From positions 3,844,001 to 3,908,000 of the forward strand of contig NC_063017.1 of NCBI RefSeq assembly GCF_020509005.1: 64,000 nucleotides of DNA, written 5' to 3'. Made by a program: the position numbers and the translations under genes. This document shows positions 44,315-56,445 of this stretch, piece after piece. The notes under the pieces are model-generated. The model was not told the origin of the DNA, ran no database searches, and was given only the letters and a program-made list of their open reading frames with translations. This DNA is from Fulvia fulva (lineage: Eukaryota; Ascomycota; Dothideomycetes; Mycosphaerellales; Mycosphaerellaceae). The first letter of the stretch is position 1. Each line of letters starts with the position of its first letter.

Positions 44315-46433
44315 TCAAAGTCCAGAATCAATCTCCTTCACAACATTCTGACCCGTCCAAGTACTCCAATCCCGACACGTCTGCGCCATAACACCAGGAA
44401 TTGCCATGTCTTTCTGGATATCATCCGGCCTCTCCAGGATGTTTAGATACAATCCACCTGAAACATGCCACGCAATGTGACAATGAAATGGCCAAACACC
44501 AGGGTTGTCGGCATCGAACTGCACCACAATGTACGCCGGATTATCTGGTGACTTCGAGTTCGGCAGGACCTGAACATCTCTTCGCTGTGGGTTGTTCGGG
44601 TTCACGACGGTCCCGTCCCAGGAGCCATAGCCTTCGGCGAGGATGTACATGTTGTGTCCGTGCATGTGCATAGGGTGTGCGCCTGTGGGTGCATGGTTGA
44701 AGACGATCATGCGGATGCTCTTGCTTTGGCCGAAGTTGTAGACATTGTATGAAGCTGGATAATCCGAATGGCCGAGTTTGGCTTTGAGAAGGACAGGATC
44801 GTTGAAGTTCACGCGGAAAGTGGAGTTGTTCATGTAGAAGAGCTTGTTGGTGCCGTTGCTTTGGAATGTGATATCGACATTCTGGACCGTTTCGGGATTG
44901 GCTGGTGGTGTTAAGCTGTAGTATGGGACAGTCGAGCTAAGGGGATCGTTCTGACAGGAGGTCAAGGCTGACTCTGGGACGGTCGAGTTGGTAGTCGGGG
45001 CGGCTGTCGTGTCGGCATCCTCGTAGTAGATCGCAGCGACACCGAGCGGCGACACGCCGTCGTGGATGGAGCAACCACCCTTGAAGAAGCTTGGGCCCAT
45101 ATCCGCGCGCATCCAGACTGCATCAGTTGGCTTCCCGGTAGCCTTGACCAGAATATCGGACCGCTGGCCGACTGCCAGTGTCAGGACGTCCGTAGTGTAG
45201 GGCACGATCGGCACGAAGTCATTCTCAATGACTGACATTTCATGCCCATCAATGCTGAACTTCATCATGGCCTCGGCGCCAGAGTTGATCACGCGCAAGC
45301 GATAGGTCTTTCCAGATTCAAAGTTGAACTTCGACACACCGGCGTTTGGCGTACACTTGTAGCCAGTTGCATTCGAGCAAGGATAATTCATCTTGCCGTT
45401 GATGAGGACGTTGTTGGAAGGCGGCGGAGGCAGCTTCTCGGTTTCCGGTGCCATGACTTGCTCGACCAGACTGAACCAGTCTTTGTGGAACCAGTCGTGG
45501 ATGAGGACAGGGCCCAAGTCCTCATCATACTCGGCATTGTCGTGGGGTCCATAGATGACCAGTGGACCGAAAGCACCACCTGCATATTGAGCCGAGTAGT
45601 GGCTGTGGTACCAGGTGCTGCCGTACAAGTCTGCTCGGAAGCGATAGGTGAATGTCGAGCCTGGGGCGATTGGACATTGCTGGACTCCTGGTACACCGTC
45701 CATCCATGGCGTATCCTTCTGCAGAAGACCATGCCAGTGAATCGCAGTACCTTCCTCAAGGTGGTTGTGTACAACGACTTCGACCCAGTCTAGGAATGGT
45801 CAGCGACATGTCGACATACTAAGGTACAGCTACTGTTTGATGGTACTCACCTCCCCAGTTTGCTTCGATAGTCGGGCCAGGGAACTGGCCGTTGATGACC
45901 ACAGCGTTCTTCTCCACACCATCTGGCGCGATTACCATATTGCTGACGGTGAAGTCGTAATGCCTGGTCATGCCGGTGTTTGGCGTATCGTCCAATTGGT
46001 TGGTGTCTTTGCAAGTCCTGTCACCCCAAGGCTTCCCTCCAGGCATAGGACCGCTGTGCACAAAATCTGGCAGTTTCGATGCATTCAAAGTTCCGAGCTC
46101 ACAGCCGCCATTGGTCTGCGATTGCGATAGACTTGGATGCAAGCCATGTCCCGATGATATCCAAGCTGGTCCATGGTATGCTGATCCACCACTGCCACCG
46201 TAAGGGACAACAGGCACTGACAGTAGTTGAGCCTGTTCGCTGCTTGCTGGTTCGTTTCCTGTTGTGTTGACGATCGCGCTATGACTGGATGGAGGTCCTC
46301 CGTGTTGCCATTGTCCTTCTGATGAAGAGACTCCTCCAGATGAAGACGAGTTTGTGCGAGCTACGAGCCAGGGCGATGCAGAGACGGTGTTTAGCAACAA
46401 CACGCTCGCCGCCAACCGAAGCATTGGAAGCAT
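44315..46433 (-). CDS. Secreted laccase-type multicopper oxidase
   Basis: Two exons, 46433-45851 and 45789-44315, code 685 residues. The intron has donor GTGAGT and acceptor TTCCTAG, and the joint reads NWGDWVEV. A signal peptide (MLPMLRLAASVLLLNTVSA) is followed by about 110 residues of Ser/Gly/Pro-rich sequence before the first cupredoxin domain. All four copper motifs are present: HWHG (212-215), HSH (YHSHYS), HPMHMHGH (566) and HCHIAWH (630). The protein ends in DSGL, the C-terminal plug of ascomycete laccases. Such enzymes oxidise phenols, for example in melanin formation or detoxification. The long N-terminal spacer is unusual. It is not next to a polyketide synthase in this window. Confidence 0.93.
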
Positions 46434-48872
46434 CGTAGAAGGAAACTATTACCACAGGTCAATGTACGAGATGCCCCGGAGCATCGACAGGGGGAGAGGT
46501 GACTATAAGAAGGAGATGAACCTTTCAGCTTCATACGTTAGCCCCCAATTTGGGTCAATGCTGACGTTCGACCGTGTTGTAGGATCGTTCGCCAATGATC
46601 AGGTCACTGACTGTCACCGTCAACCGTTACGAGCCTTGGCATCATGAGGCAGCCTCGTGGCTGTAGTGATACTAGTGCACGGCTCCGTTGGCGTCCCAAA
46701 GAGTCCGCGAATGAGCGGTTCACCTTGTGTCATCTGTGTCATCCTTCTTCAGTCATCGCCGGCTCGAGTGTGGTATGATGCAGTACGGCTGTGCAGCCCT
46801 AACGCCCGCAAAGGCAATACATCATGAGTCTTCAGCTTAAATTGGATAAGCTGCTGTCAGACCTGCCAATGAGCTTGAAGGTGGCAATGTGGGACCTGCA
46901 TGTTGTATACTGCACGATGAGTCCAATATCCGAAGTCCGCAAAGGTTGTTCGCCCGGCGTACAAGACAACAGCATAAAGATTAGTCGTACTCCCCAGCGA
47001 CCGCTTTTTCCGTGGAATTGGAAGCAGACGGCATGCTCTGCTCATTCTCATGCTGCTCTGCTGCGTTTGCGATCCTGCCGTTGTGTCCAGCGCCGCAGTA
47101 AGCGAGGGCCGTTACGGACGATCATTGTCATCTTCATGAGCTGGACCGCTCGATGGACCCAGCATGCTTGGCGCTTGAAAGGGTACAAGCTCGTTCGACG
47201 TGCTGGCAGTGCATTCATCCTTCTGCTGACTGCACAGGAGCGGATTCCCATCCCCAAGCGCGATGGAAGAATAGGCTTGCGAGGCTCGCGGCGAGAGTCG
47301 CAGTTCCCGTGGCCCAGAGGCGTTAGTGGCGTTAGTGGCGTTCCCATGTTTGGTTGTTCGCAACGTGTGATAACCACATCCGAGGCTTGCTATTTACCAC
47401 TCGTCGCTGCCCAAAGTTCGAGTACTGAGCGGTGTCCAACTGTCGACGCAACAGCCCATCGGAGTCGCGGGCATTGTTTGTCGGGCATCTGCATGCATTG
47501 GGGGCCTTTACGAAAAGCATCTTCCTCGGCGGTGAGCCGACATGTAGGTTCGATAGCGTGGCCGTCCTGCCGATCCTCGCAATCACACAACGTGAGATCC
47601 GATACAACCTTCTTCAGGTGACGGCGAATTCTCTTGCGATTCGTTGTATACAGCTTCGTCGCTGTGAATGGTCAATCGAGGTGCAGTCCCCGATGTCGTG
47701 AGTAGTACCGTCGATATTAGACCGGGAATATACGACCTCTCCACTGCTCGACATGTCAGACACGATGATGGGTTGCGTCGCTTCAGCAAGAATACATCAG
47801 CCGACCACTTCACAGTGTCCGCCAGCGCATCTCGCATTGATCGTGATCCTCCACCACCCTTTGGCCTGATGCAGATGTTGCTGGTCAGAGAACACGAGGG
47901 CTGCTCGTACCACACCACTCGGGGAGGATGCTGTCAACATTCTCTTCGTGGTAATAGACAAGCTCTCAAGACCAGTCCTGTTCGCGTGTTCAGCTTCCAT
48001 GGAAGTTCGCATTAAGCAGCGTAGCCCTATTCCGAGCTATTCCGAGAACATTAAACACGGGGTGTTTACGAGCGACAATGGTAGTAGGATGTTGAATCAG
48101 GTGGCTGTCTGGACTCATTGGAGGATCGAGCATTCCGTAAGCACAGCGCTGGAAGAGTTCGAGAAGGGCAGGCTTGCGATAGTGGTCGTGAAGGGCTGAA
48201 GGGCTGAGGATGACTTGGCTTGGAGACTGTGAATCCCACAACTGGATGGGCCAATATTCCTGCTCGTACACCGGTAGTTGAAGGTGGTCGATGTGCTATT
48301 CCTATACCCTAGATCTGTTTCATATGACACCTGCCAATGGAAGTAATGCCGTCCGTGCCTGACGAGTGCAAGCCAACCAGGAAAGTCATGTCGGTGATGT
48401 GCGGAACATGTCGTTCGAATTCGAGGAAGAAGATGTGAGATCAAATGCGGCATGCTGTGCTGTTATTATTGCCAACATTTGCGGTTGATTGAGCAAATAT
48501 ACACCATGAGCACAAGACGCTATGGCACTGGACTGACTGCAGGATCCTCTTTTTGTGATGGCTGACTGGACATGCCTGGTCGAGAACTCGCGAGATGCTG
48601 CCAACGCTGTATCTTGCTCGCTACTGCGTAAGAGATTCTGTCTTGTAGCAACTTGAAGATAGGATGGAAGTCCCACGTGTGAGAGTAGCTTCACAAATCA
48701 CAATGCTTGGCCGATGATTGGGAGAGAGAGCGGCTTGGCCAATTTTAAGCTTCCCCTGCAGGTCGCGTCGGCAGTGTCAAGTCGCGTTTCTGCTTGAAAC
48801 ATCACCATCGCATACCATCAACACATCCCGCTTCACCACCCATTGCCGACCATATCCATCACAGTCGCCAGA
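46434..48872. other. 2.4-kb gene-poor region between laccase and RIM1
   Basis: A 265-codon frame (46824-47621, plus) is the only long one; it is rich in Arg, Cys, Trp and Ser without hydrophobic periodicity or motif, and I judge it to be chance. The start of the region is the laccase promoter. Confidence 0.4.
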
Positions 48873-49463
48873 ATGCAGTCCTTCCGATTCCAAATGCCAC
48901 GCGCAGTGCGCGCCTTCTCCACCACCGCTCCCCGCCCACTCGCCAGAATGCAGATTATCGGCCGTTTGGCTGACACCCCAGAGGTGTTCGCGACATCGAA
49001 CGGAAAGGAGATTGTGAGATATGCGCTTGGTGTGCAGCAGGGGCCAAGAGATGCGGAGGGCAACAGGACGACGAGCTGGTTCAGAGTTGCGAGCTTTCAG
49101 GAGGGGCCTCAGAGGGACTTGCTGTGCAGTCTGCCAAAGGGGTAGGTGCTATCAGTCGTGCCCATCAGACATGATGGAGATCGCGCATGCACATAGCATG
49201 ATCGCGGAAACAGGAAATGCTAACGACTACTCCAGCACCCAACTCTACGTGGACGCAGATGCTCGCATGGACACATACGAGGTCGACGATGGCCAGAAGA
49301 GAACAGCTCTCAACCTTTTGCAGCGTAAGTCGTTTGCACTGCGACTCATCTAGTACAGATGGCTTACATGATTACAGGCAGCTTCGAGACCCTCAGCCGA
49401 CCAAAGAACCAGCAAGACGGCGCCAGCGAAGCCGCACAAGCAGCAGCAGGCCCAGAGGCCTAG
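48873..49463 (+). CDS. rim1: Mitochondrial single-stranded DNA-binding protein Rim1
   Basis: Three exons, 48873-49141, 49236-49324 and 49378-49463, code 147 residues. Donors are GTAGGT and GTAAGT, acceptors CTCCAG and ATTACAG, with branch GCTAACGAC in the first intron. The N-terminus (MQSFRFQMPRAVRAFSTTAPR) is a mitochondrial presequence. An OB-fold SSB domain follows: IIGRLADTPEV, then RTTSWFRVASF and LYVDADARMDTYEVDDGQ. The tail is Ala/Glu/Gln-rich. Rim1 coats single-stranded mtDNA during replication in the matrix. The size and domain order match the fungal family, so the call is firm. Compact introns and strong Kozak context (AGAATGC) support the start. Confidence 0.92.
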
Positions 49464-51711
49464 TCAACTACGCTGCGATGGCGTGTCAATGAATGATAAT
49501 GTATACCTGTCCAGTTGCTGTACAATACCCGAGGGAGTCGCAATGGTTTTGGCGAAAGGGTTCGAGCCAGGCGTTGTAGAGCAGGAGGCTATTATGACTG
49601 TGATCGCAGAGGCGTTGGCAGCAAGACACCACTGCGATGCCCTTTCCTATGTATGCTTGATCGAGAACGAAGAATCTCAACTCAGGACAGCCAACTCATC
49701 CCAAGTCCTCTTACATCTGATATTCTTCGGCCGACAATCGGCTACACAAGAGAAGGCAGCATCATTAAGCTCCATCCCTTTGATATTTGGTGGACAAAAC
49801 TCAGCTTCTGAGTTCAGCCTCACTACACCTGTTCGAGTTCGAGGTGTAAGTTCAAGCTTATTCGAGTCCGTGCAATGCCCGTGTCACTATCAGCGCTGCG
49901 AAATGGGCCCTGCTCAAGCCCTGTCGACGCTGAAACTTTGGACAGGGTACCTTGGACTTTGCACCGAGAGTCTAGAGAAGGTGCAAGCCGTGCGCCGCGA
50001 AGGATGAACTGCTCTCCAGAGCGCAGAGCGACGTGGTCTTTGCAAAGCTCACGGAGCTTGTTGACGTGCCGGCAGCAACGACCACAGCAGTTCCAACAAG
50101 CATTTCAAGTGCAAGCTTGGCAGCGTGGATCGCGTTTCCCGGCGTGGATCTGACCAGCTCGTCACACAGTCATCTTGTATGCGCGATTTATTTCTCGCAG
50201 CCAGGCACTGCACTACAAGTACTGACGACTGATTGATGCACGGCAGCTTTACCAAATCGAATTGCGTGGCTGATGATGGTAAGCGGTGTACGGGAAAGCT
50301 GAAGCTGAAGCTGAAGCTGATCTCACACGCGCAGTCTGCGCCCAGTCGGTACTTGTAATTTAAGGTGTTGGAGTGACAGGTGAGACAGGTGGGGACGCCG
50401 AAGCTGATGGGGTTGGGCCTGTCTCGCGCGGAGTCGGACTTGGAGGTTATGTACGGGGTACTGAACGAGATTGTCTTGCCGTGAACACAGTGTTGCAGCT
50501 TGGTAGCTCAGCTACAATGCTGTACAGTGGGATACATGTCGCAGCAGCAATGCTGCGATATCCAAGGCTGTCGGTGGCAAGGAGGAGGTGAGGTCACACC
50601 TGGCGGTCTGCAAGTCTGCACCAGCGCGCGCACAAAGCAAGGGTGGCATGAAGCTGTCGCGTGCACAATTATTAAGAATGAATCGCCATGCGGCGGCCCA
50701 CGGGCGTCCAACAATAAATAGCCTGCGAGGCGGAATGTACGCATCTCACACGTGCGCGTGCTGCTGAATGCCAATTTCCTCGGCCTGTGCATCAACAGAG
50801 GCCCCTCGAAACCAGCAGCAGCGCTGCAGCAGATGCATACAATAATTCCGGAAGCACATTTTAACCAGTACCGACTTTTCTCTCTCGTCTCGCACTGAAC
50901 GAAGATACATAGCTCTCCCGAGTCCCTACACTTTCTCGTAATTAATCCCTCACCAAAAAGCTGCACGCCCAGTTTCGCCATTCCATTTCTGCATTACTAC
51001 ACACCCAGCAGCGTCCTCGTCGTCCCCTCGCGCAGCTCTGCGTCCTTCTCGCCCGGGCAGTGTGCTGCTTTGTACACTGTACACCCGACCAGCGTCATCT
51101 CCGGCCAGCCCCCATCTCCGCCGCTCTCACTGATTATTACAGTCCGATCGCCTGCTGCAACCATGCATCTGCCATAGCTAGCCGCCGGCCAGCCAGCAGT
51201 CCAAACGAGCACCTCGCTGCTAGCTTGTGCTTCGCGTCGCTTTGCGTTGCTTTGCCCTCGGCTGACATACTCCCATTCACGAGCGGGCTGCACAAGTGTG
51301 TACAAGAGCACTGCGCAGTGCCTCTCCATCCTACTTCGCTCGCCAAACGAGACCTGCCCCGTGCCAAGGGTGATCTTCCTCTCCCCAGGCCGGGTCCGCG
51401 CGTGTGCCTTTGCAAAGCTTTGGGGACTACCTCATCGCGGAATACCCGCACGCAGGAAACGCAGCAGGAACCTGAGTCGCCGTCGAGTCCGAACGAGAGC
51501 TCTGCGATAGATCGACCTGTCGCTGCAGTCGCCGCCGCCTCCGTGACTGGACACAGCCCACCACCAACGCGCACTGTCACCGTCTGAGTCTGACTGGATT
51601 CCGCTTGCTTCAAGTTGTGCTCCCGCAACATCCCTGTCGCTTGACTGACGTATTCCTGCTGCACCACCACCGGACTCTCAAGCAACACAACAAAGTATAT
51701 CGACGGCCGCC
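49464..51711. other. 2.2-kb region with kinase promoter and 5' UTR
   Basis: A 174-codon frame at 49483-50007 overlaps the 3' flank of RIM1 and shows no recognisable feature. A short (GCTGAA)4 run lies at about 50296-50321. From about 50880 to 51700 the strand is C/T-rich, as expected for a long 5' UTR of the kinase gene downstream. Confidence 0.4.
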
Positions 51712-53349
51712 ATGGCCGCTGCGGCAGCTGCGTCGCCGCCGCCGGGTGAGCATATATCGCGACCGCAGATATCGCCGGCTCCGACTGCATCAACGTCGAC
51801 CGCCTCGTTCACATCCAGCAAGCACGGCGACCCAGTTCTGCCACCCTCTTCGTCATCGTTCCCACCTGACGATACACCCGCATCCACAACGACAACACTC
51901 GTCAACGGCGACAAGCCTGAACGCCCCGCTGGTCCACAGAAGAAGCCGACCTTCACCTCACGGCTAAGTCGGATGTTCTCGCAAAGGGACGCCAACGCAA
52001 CCGGCAGAGAGACACTGAAGCAGGAAGTTGCGGACAAGGTACCAGAGACAGCTGTGGAAGAGGACGACGGCACGTCAGTGTCCTCGAAGCCACGTCCTGA
52101 CAAGCCGTCACGACAAGCATCGAAGAACGAGAAGATGGGCGCAGTCACGCGGAGCGGATCTGACTCTAAGAAGGAGAAAAGCGACGCGGCCGCTCACAAC
52201 AAGCGCTTCTGGGTAGAGGAGAGTGGGGAGCATTTCCACGTGCTCAAGGGCGCAAAACGACAAGACAAGCTCTCGGTTATGTTCAAGGACCTCATGGGCA
52301 AGCGGAAAGAGCACAATGAAGACCAGCCACTATCGCTTGTATCGAACTGGGTGGAGACGTTGAAGAGTGAAAAGGACAGGATGGCTACTGAGAAGAAGAA
52401 TGGACCGAACGCCACTGCAACTCTGGTGCAAAAGTACGGGAAGTGCAGCGAGGTTGTGGGACGAGGTGCATTCGGTATCGTGCGCATCGCACACAAGACG
52501 GATCCGAACGACTCGAAACACGAACAACTATACGCCGTGAAGGAGTTCCGACGGAGACCACAAGAAGACGCCAAGAAATACAGCAAGCGTCTCAACTCAG
52601 AGTTCTGCATCTCCTCGTCATTACGGCACCCGAATGTAATCCATACCTTGGACTTACTGGAAGATGCCAAGGGCGATTACTGCGAGGTCATGGAGTTTTG
52701 TGCTGGTGGCGATCTGTACTCGCTCGTGTTGGCGAACGGCAAGCTCGAAGTTGCCGAGGCAGACTGCTACTTTGCACAGCTTATGCGCGGTGTCGAGTAC
52801 ATCCACGAGATGGGTGTTGCGCATCGTGATCTGAAGCCGGAGAACCTCCTCCTCACCACTCACGGAGCCTTGAAGATTACTGATTTTGGCAATGGAGAGT
52901 GCTTCCGAATGGCGTGGGAAACAGAACCACACATGACTGCTGGACTTTGCGGAAGTGCTCCTTACATTGCACCAGAAGAGTATATTGACAAAGAATTCGA
53001 CCCTCGTGCTGTCGACGTGTGGGCCTGTGGTGTCATCTACATGGCCATGCGAACTGGGCGGCATTTGTGGCGCGTGGCAAAGAAAGATGAAGACGAGTTT
53101 TACGATAACTACATCCGTGGGCGGAAAAGTGAGGAAGGCTATGCTCCGATTGAGACATTGCACAGGGTAAGCACGCGTCTGAAGATTATTTTAGAATCGA
53201 TGCTGACTTTTAGAAAGGCACGCTGCCGCAACGTCATTTATAGCATCCTCGACCCCAACGCTAGCCGCCGGATAAGCGCCCACCAAGTCCTCAACTCAGA
53301 ATGGGGCAAGGGCATAAAACTATGCAAAGCCGGCGAACAGGGCCTATGA
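51712..53349 (+). CDS. Ser/Thr protein kinase, Hal4/Sat4 (Npr1-like) family
   Basis: Two exons, 51712-53166 and 53218-53349, code 528 residues. The 51-nt intron has donor GTAAGC; I chose the acceptor AAAG at 53217 rather than TTTAG at 53213 because only it restores the family sequence ARCRNVIYSILDP. The N-terminal 240 residues are disordered. The kinase domain has GRGAFG (250-255), Lys277 in AVKEF, HRDLKPEN (371-378) and DFG (391-393), then GSAPYIAPEE. The C-terminal SEWGKGIKLCKAG is typical of Hal4/Hal5-type kinases. Yeast relatives stabilise nutrient and potassium transporters at the plasma membrane. The exact member (Sat4, Hal5, Hrk1) is not decided. Confidence 0.88.
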   Translation: MAAAAAASPPPGEHISRPQISPAPTASTSTASFTSSKHGDPVLPPSSSSFPPDDTPASTTTTLVNGDKPERPAGPQKKPTFTSRLSRMFSQRDANATGRETLKQEVADKVPETAVEEDDGTSVSSKPRPDKPSRQASKNEKMGAVTRSGSDSKKEKSDAAAHNKRFWVEESGEHFHVLKGAKRQDKLSVMFKDLMGKRKEHNEDQPLSLVSNWVETLKSEKDRMATEKKNGPNATATLVQKYGKCSEVVGRGAFGIVRIAHKTDPNDSKHEQLYAVKEFRRRPQEDAKKYSKRLNSEFCISSSLRHPNVIHTLDLLEDAKGDYCEVMEFCAGGDLYSLVLANGKLEVAEADCYFAQLMRGVEYIHEMGVAHRDLKPENLLLTTHGALKITDFGNGECFRMAWETEPHMTAGLCGSAPYIAPEEYIDKEFDPRAVDVWACGVIYMAMRTGRHLWRVAKKDEDEFYDNYIRGRKSEEGYAPIETLHRVSTRLKIILESMLTFRKARCRNVIYSILDPNASRRISAHQVLNSEWGKGIKLCKAGEQGL

Positions 53350-55297
53350 CACCAGCTATTGGGCACAGAGCGCACTGCGTCGCTTCGGCCCTAGAACGTT
53401 CACTTCCAAAACAGAACCACGACCACGACTTCAATTCACATTCTTCACGTCCCTTTCGACGGCAATTTTCCTGGCTTCACGAGCGACGAGCGAGCAAGTC
53501 TCCTTTTTAACGGTACGCCTTTGAGCTTGGAGCGGTTAGCGATTGAGCGAGATGAGATGAGAACGAAAAGAGAGCATATCCCTAACCACGGAGCAAATCC
53601 TGGGTAACGAACGAACAATTCTTTCGAAAAAATTGGGATCAGCGGCATTTTTTCTTTTTCTGATGAGCGGATGCTGATGATGAGCATTGCACTTTCGCTT
53701 TGGGGGCGAGCTACTTTTCTTCGATCATGGTCTGTTTCGTCGCATGAGATCACGGCACCTTTTGGATGACTGGGATGATCCGTGGATGAGCTATGGCACA
53801 GGGCTTGGACGTGTTTGGGTCTTTGCTCCAAGGTACGGCTGGGGCGGACTTTTCACGACGTGATGTATATAGACGGCCGGCACCAGGGTGGACAATGAGA
53901 TGAATGAAGTCGCCATTCCTTTTGGTGATCTTCTTTAGCTGTTTCCAGGAGTATGCCAAGCTGAACAGCAGAGCTGATGTCGCACAGGATTCGATGCTGC
54001 CAGACTTAGCTCAACAAGGAAACTCTCGAGGTCGACTTTCAGCTCAACACGCCAGCGAACTTTGAACACAGAAACGTCATGGTATGTCGCTCCAGCTCCA
54101 GCCTCAACTCAATTAGTCAGCACACAATTCGAGGCGAACAAGATCCTTCGAGTCGAATATCTTCAATCGAAACTGCCACAGCATCGTGGCACGCCATGCT
54201 CTCCCGTCCCAACGACACGGTCAACGATGCGAAAGTCCAAGCTACACGGCGACCTTACAGTCAAAAGTCGCCTTGAATCCCGAACTATCGAGATCATCAC
54301 CCACCTCAACAACCGCGACCTCGCAATGCCCTCCAATACATACGCCTCCAATGATTTTATCTTCAAATTCACACTTCCTGATGGTACGACGTTCAAGGCG
54401 AATGGTGCTTCTTTCGTGGGCCTGTTTCCGAGATGTAAGGTTCTTCAGGCTCCTTCAATGCGTATGCGAGCTTTGAATACGACGGTCGATGTCGATGAGA
54501 TGGGATATGTAAGCGTGTGGGTGACGTGCGTGGTTTGATGATGAAGTGGGTGAAGTGGGGAAGGAGAGTCTTTTGGTGTACTCGTGGAGGAGGCGGGACG
54601 GGCATGATAGGGAGGAGTGGGTCTGGTGGAAGGTAGAGGTGATGATGAGTTCGGTGCCGTTTTGGAGGAGTATTTGAGGTGCTGCAAGAGTCGTAGGGTG
54701 TCGAGGTGCTGGGTATTGTTGTTTGAGTCTATGTCAGCCACTGCTCCGAATTTGGAATCGTCTGATTCACCACGACATGGAAATGGTTACAGGGCTTTAA
54801 GCTGGATTACGTTCAAAAAATTGCCTGTGCAAGCCATGCAGCGACAGACCGGACCAGTCAGACTCTGTCGTTGTCAAGCAATGTTCAAAACTTAGACAGG
54901 GCCTCCGCACTGACTTTGACCGACAAGAGTCGCAAAGGGATCGGCTGTGAATGCTTCCGGGAACCACGGAGGAACAAGCGGCCTCTTAATCCAGTCAGCA
55001 CTCTAATGCCAAGTCGGCCGCGACAAAGGAGCAACGACAACATCTCATGCAAGGCCACGGCCATAGTGGACTTGATTGGTTATGCGACTTCAGTCTACGC
55101 TATGGCTCCAGGTTTCCACGATGTGGCTGGCTGATTTGGAGTGGACGGGCCAAGACGGTCACTTCTCGTCAGTGACAAGGTATGGAAGGTGCAATGGTAT
55201 AAGTAGGAAAAAATCGACGGCATAGTCACAGCAATATCGAGCAACAACTTCAAGGCCACGCCATCAATCGACACATGGACAAGACAATCATCACACC
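53350..55297. other. 1.9-kb region with a possible broken small gene
   Basis: This separates the kinase and SDR genes. Apart from the possible SnoaL-like fragment at 54227-54538, no gene is seen. The last 100 bp hold the SDR promoter. Confidence 0.4.
54227..54538 (+). pseudogene. Possible SnoaL/NTF2-like fragment
   Basis: A frame from ATG 54227 to a TGA at 54538 reads 103 residues. The middle (IEIITHLNNRDL, then NDFIFKFTLPDGT) resembles the start of small NTF2-like/SnoaL fungal proteins: a helix with NRRD-like turn, then a strand. The end passes VDVDEMGYVSVW and then hits TGA TGA. A different frame just after has plausible sequence (DVRGL...WVKWGRR), so a frameshift may have broken a ~140-residue gene. 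Alternatively an unseen intron joins them. Weak evidence overall. Confidence 0.3.
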
Positions 55298-56445
55298 ATG
55301 TCTCGGTACGCAGAAGCACACAAGAAAACCGCCGGTCCTGGCGATGCTCGACCAACAGCTCTACAGATCGTTGAGGATGAAGGACTGGTTGGGAAGTTGA
55401 CTGACAAAGTCTTCGTCGTTACTGGTGTATCAAGCGGCATTGGTATCGAGACGATGAGGGCTCTTTATGCTACTGGTGGCCATGTCTTTGGTACTGTGAG
55501 AGATGCTGCGAAAGGTATGTTGTCTAAGGAACGGAGTTCTTGAAGATGAGAGTGACTGATCGTTTTCAGGTCAGAAAGTCGTCGATGAGATCAAGGCCAA
55601 CACCAAAGGTGGCAAGATCACACTCGTGAACATGGAGATAGACAGCTTGGCGTCGATCAAGAAGGGAGCCGAGGATATTCTGTCTCAGACGAAGACTATC
55701 AATGTTCTGATCGACAATGCTGGTGTTATGGCGACTCCAGAGGGCCGGACGAAGGATGGCTTTGAGACTCAATTTGGCACGAATCAGTAAGTGCCAAGCG
55801 CAGAAGCACTGTCTCTTAAAGACATCACGTTCGAATTCAGCTAACACTCTCCTCTCTTCCAGCATCGTCCACTTCTACCTCTTCCAACTCCTCAAAGACA
55901 CCCTCCTCTCCTCCGCCACACCCTCCTTTCCCTCCCGCGTCGTCTCAGTCTCCAGCTTCGGCCACCGCAACAGCGAAGTCCGCTTCGACGACTACAACTT
56001 CGACCAACCCAACTCCTACAACCCCTGGCTCTCCTACGGCCAAGCCAAGACCGCCAACATCTACTTCTCCAACGAGATCGAGCGCCGCTACGGCGGCAAG
56101 AACCTCCACAGCACGAGTCTCCACCCCGGCGGCATTTCGACGGGATTACAGGTGCATGTCGATGCAGAAGCCGCGGCTGGCTGGAATACACCGGAGGTTC
56201 AGGCGTATATGAAGAGTCCGGAGCAGGGGGCGGCGACGAGTGTGTATGCGGCGCTGGGTGAGGAGTGGAAGAGTAAGGGTGGGAGGTATTTGAATAATTG
56301 TGTGGAGGAGAAGCCGTTTGCTCATCCCGGGAATCCGATGTTTGTGAGTGATGATGGGTATGAGACGTGGGCCTATGATGAGGCGAAGGCGGGGAGGTTG
56401 TGGAAGGATTCGTTGAGGTTGGTGGGGCTGGGGGATGATCAGTAG
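55298..56445 (+). CDS. Short-chain dehydrogenase/reductase (retinol dehydrogenase-like)
   Basis: Three exons, 55298-55514, 55570-55786 and 55863-56445, code 338 residues. Donors are GTATGT and GTAAGT; acceptors are TTTTCAG and CTTCCAG. The Rossmann signature is TGVSSGIG (42-49), with DNAG (121-124), the catalytic Ser in SVSSFG (about 175) and YGQAK (203-207). Family proteins use NAD(P)(H) to oxidise or reduce alcohols and ketones; the closest in style are retinol dehydrogenase/WW-oxidoreductase-like fungal SDRs. A start at 55298 gives a 30-residue lead before the first strand, usual for this subgroup. The substrate is unknown. The gene is single and not flanked by biosynthetic partners. Confidence 0.92.

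Noticed and set aside
46824..47621. Open frame of 265 codons starting with ATG
   Set aside because: Composition is Arg/Cys/Trp-rich without motif or hydrophobic pattern, and frames on the opposite strand are open too; most likely chance.
44315..49463. Secondary-metabolite cluster around the laccase
   Set aside because: Neighbours are an Azf1-like factor and mitochondrial SSB; no synthase, transporter or other tailoring enzyme is adjacent.
49483..50007. Open frame of 174 codons after RIM1
   Set aside because: No domain, no good start context, and it begins in the 3' flank of RIM1.
50296..50321. (GCTGAA)4 short repeat
   Set aside because: Too short to be more than chance low complexity; no array of spaced repeats, and nothing CRISPR-like anywhere in the window.
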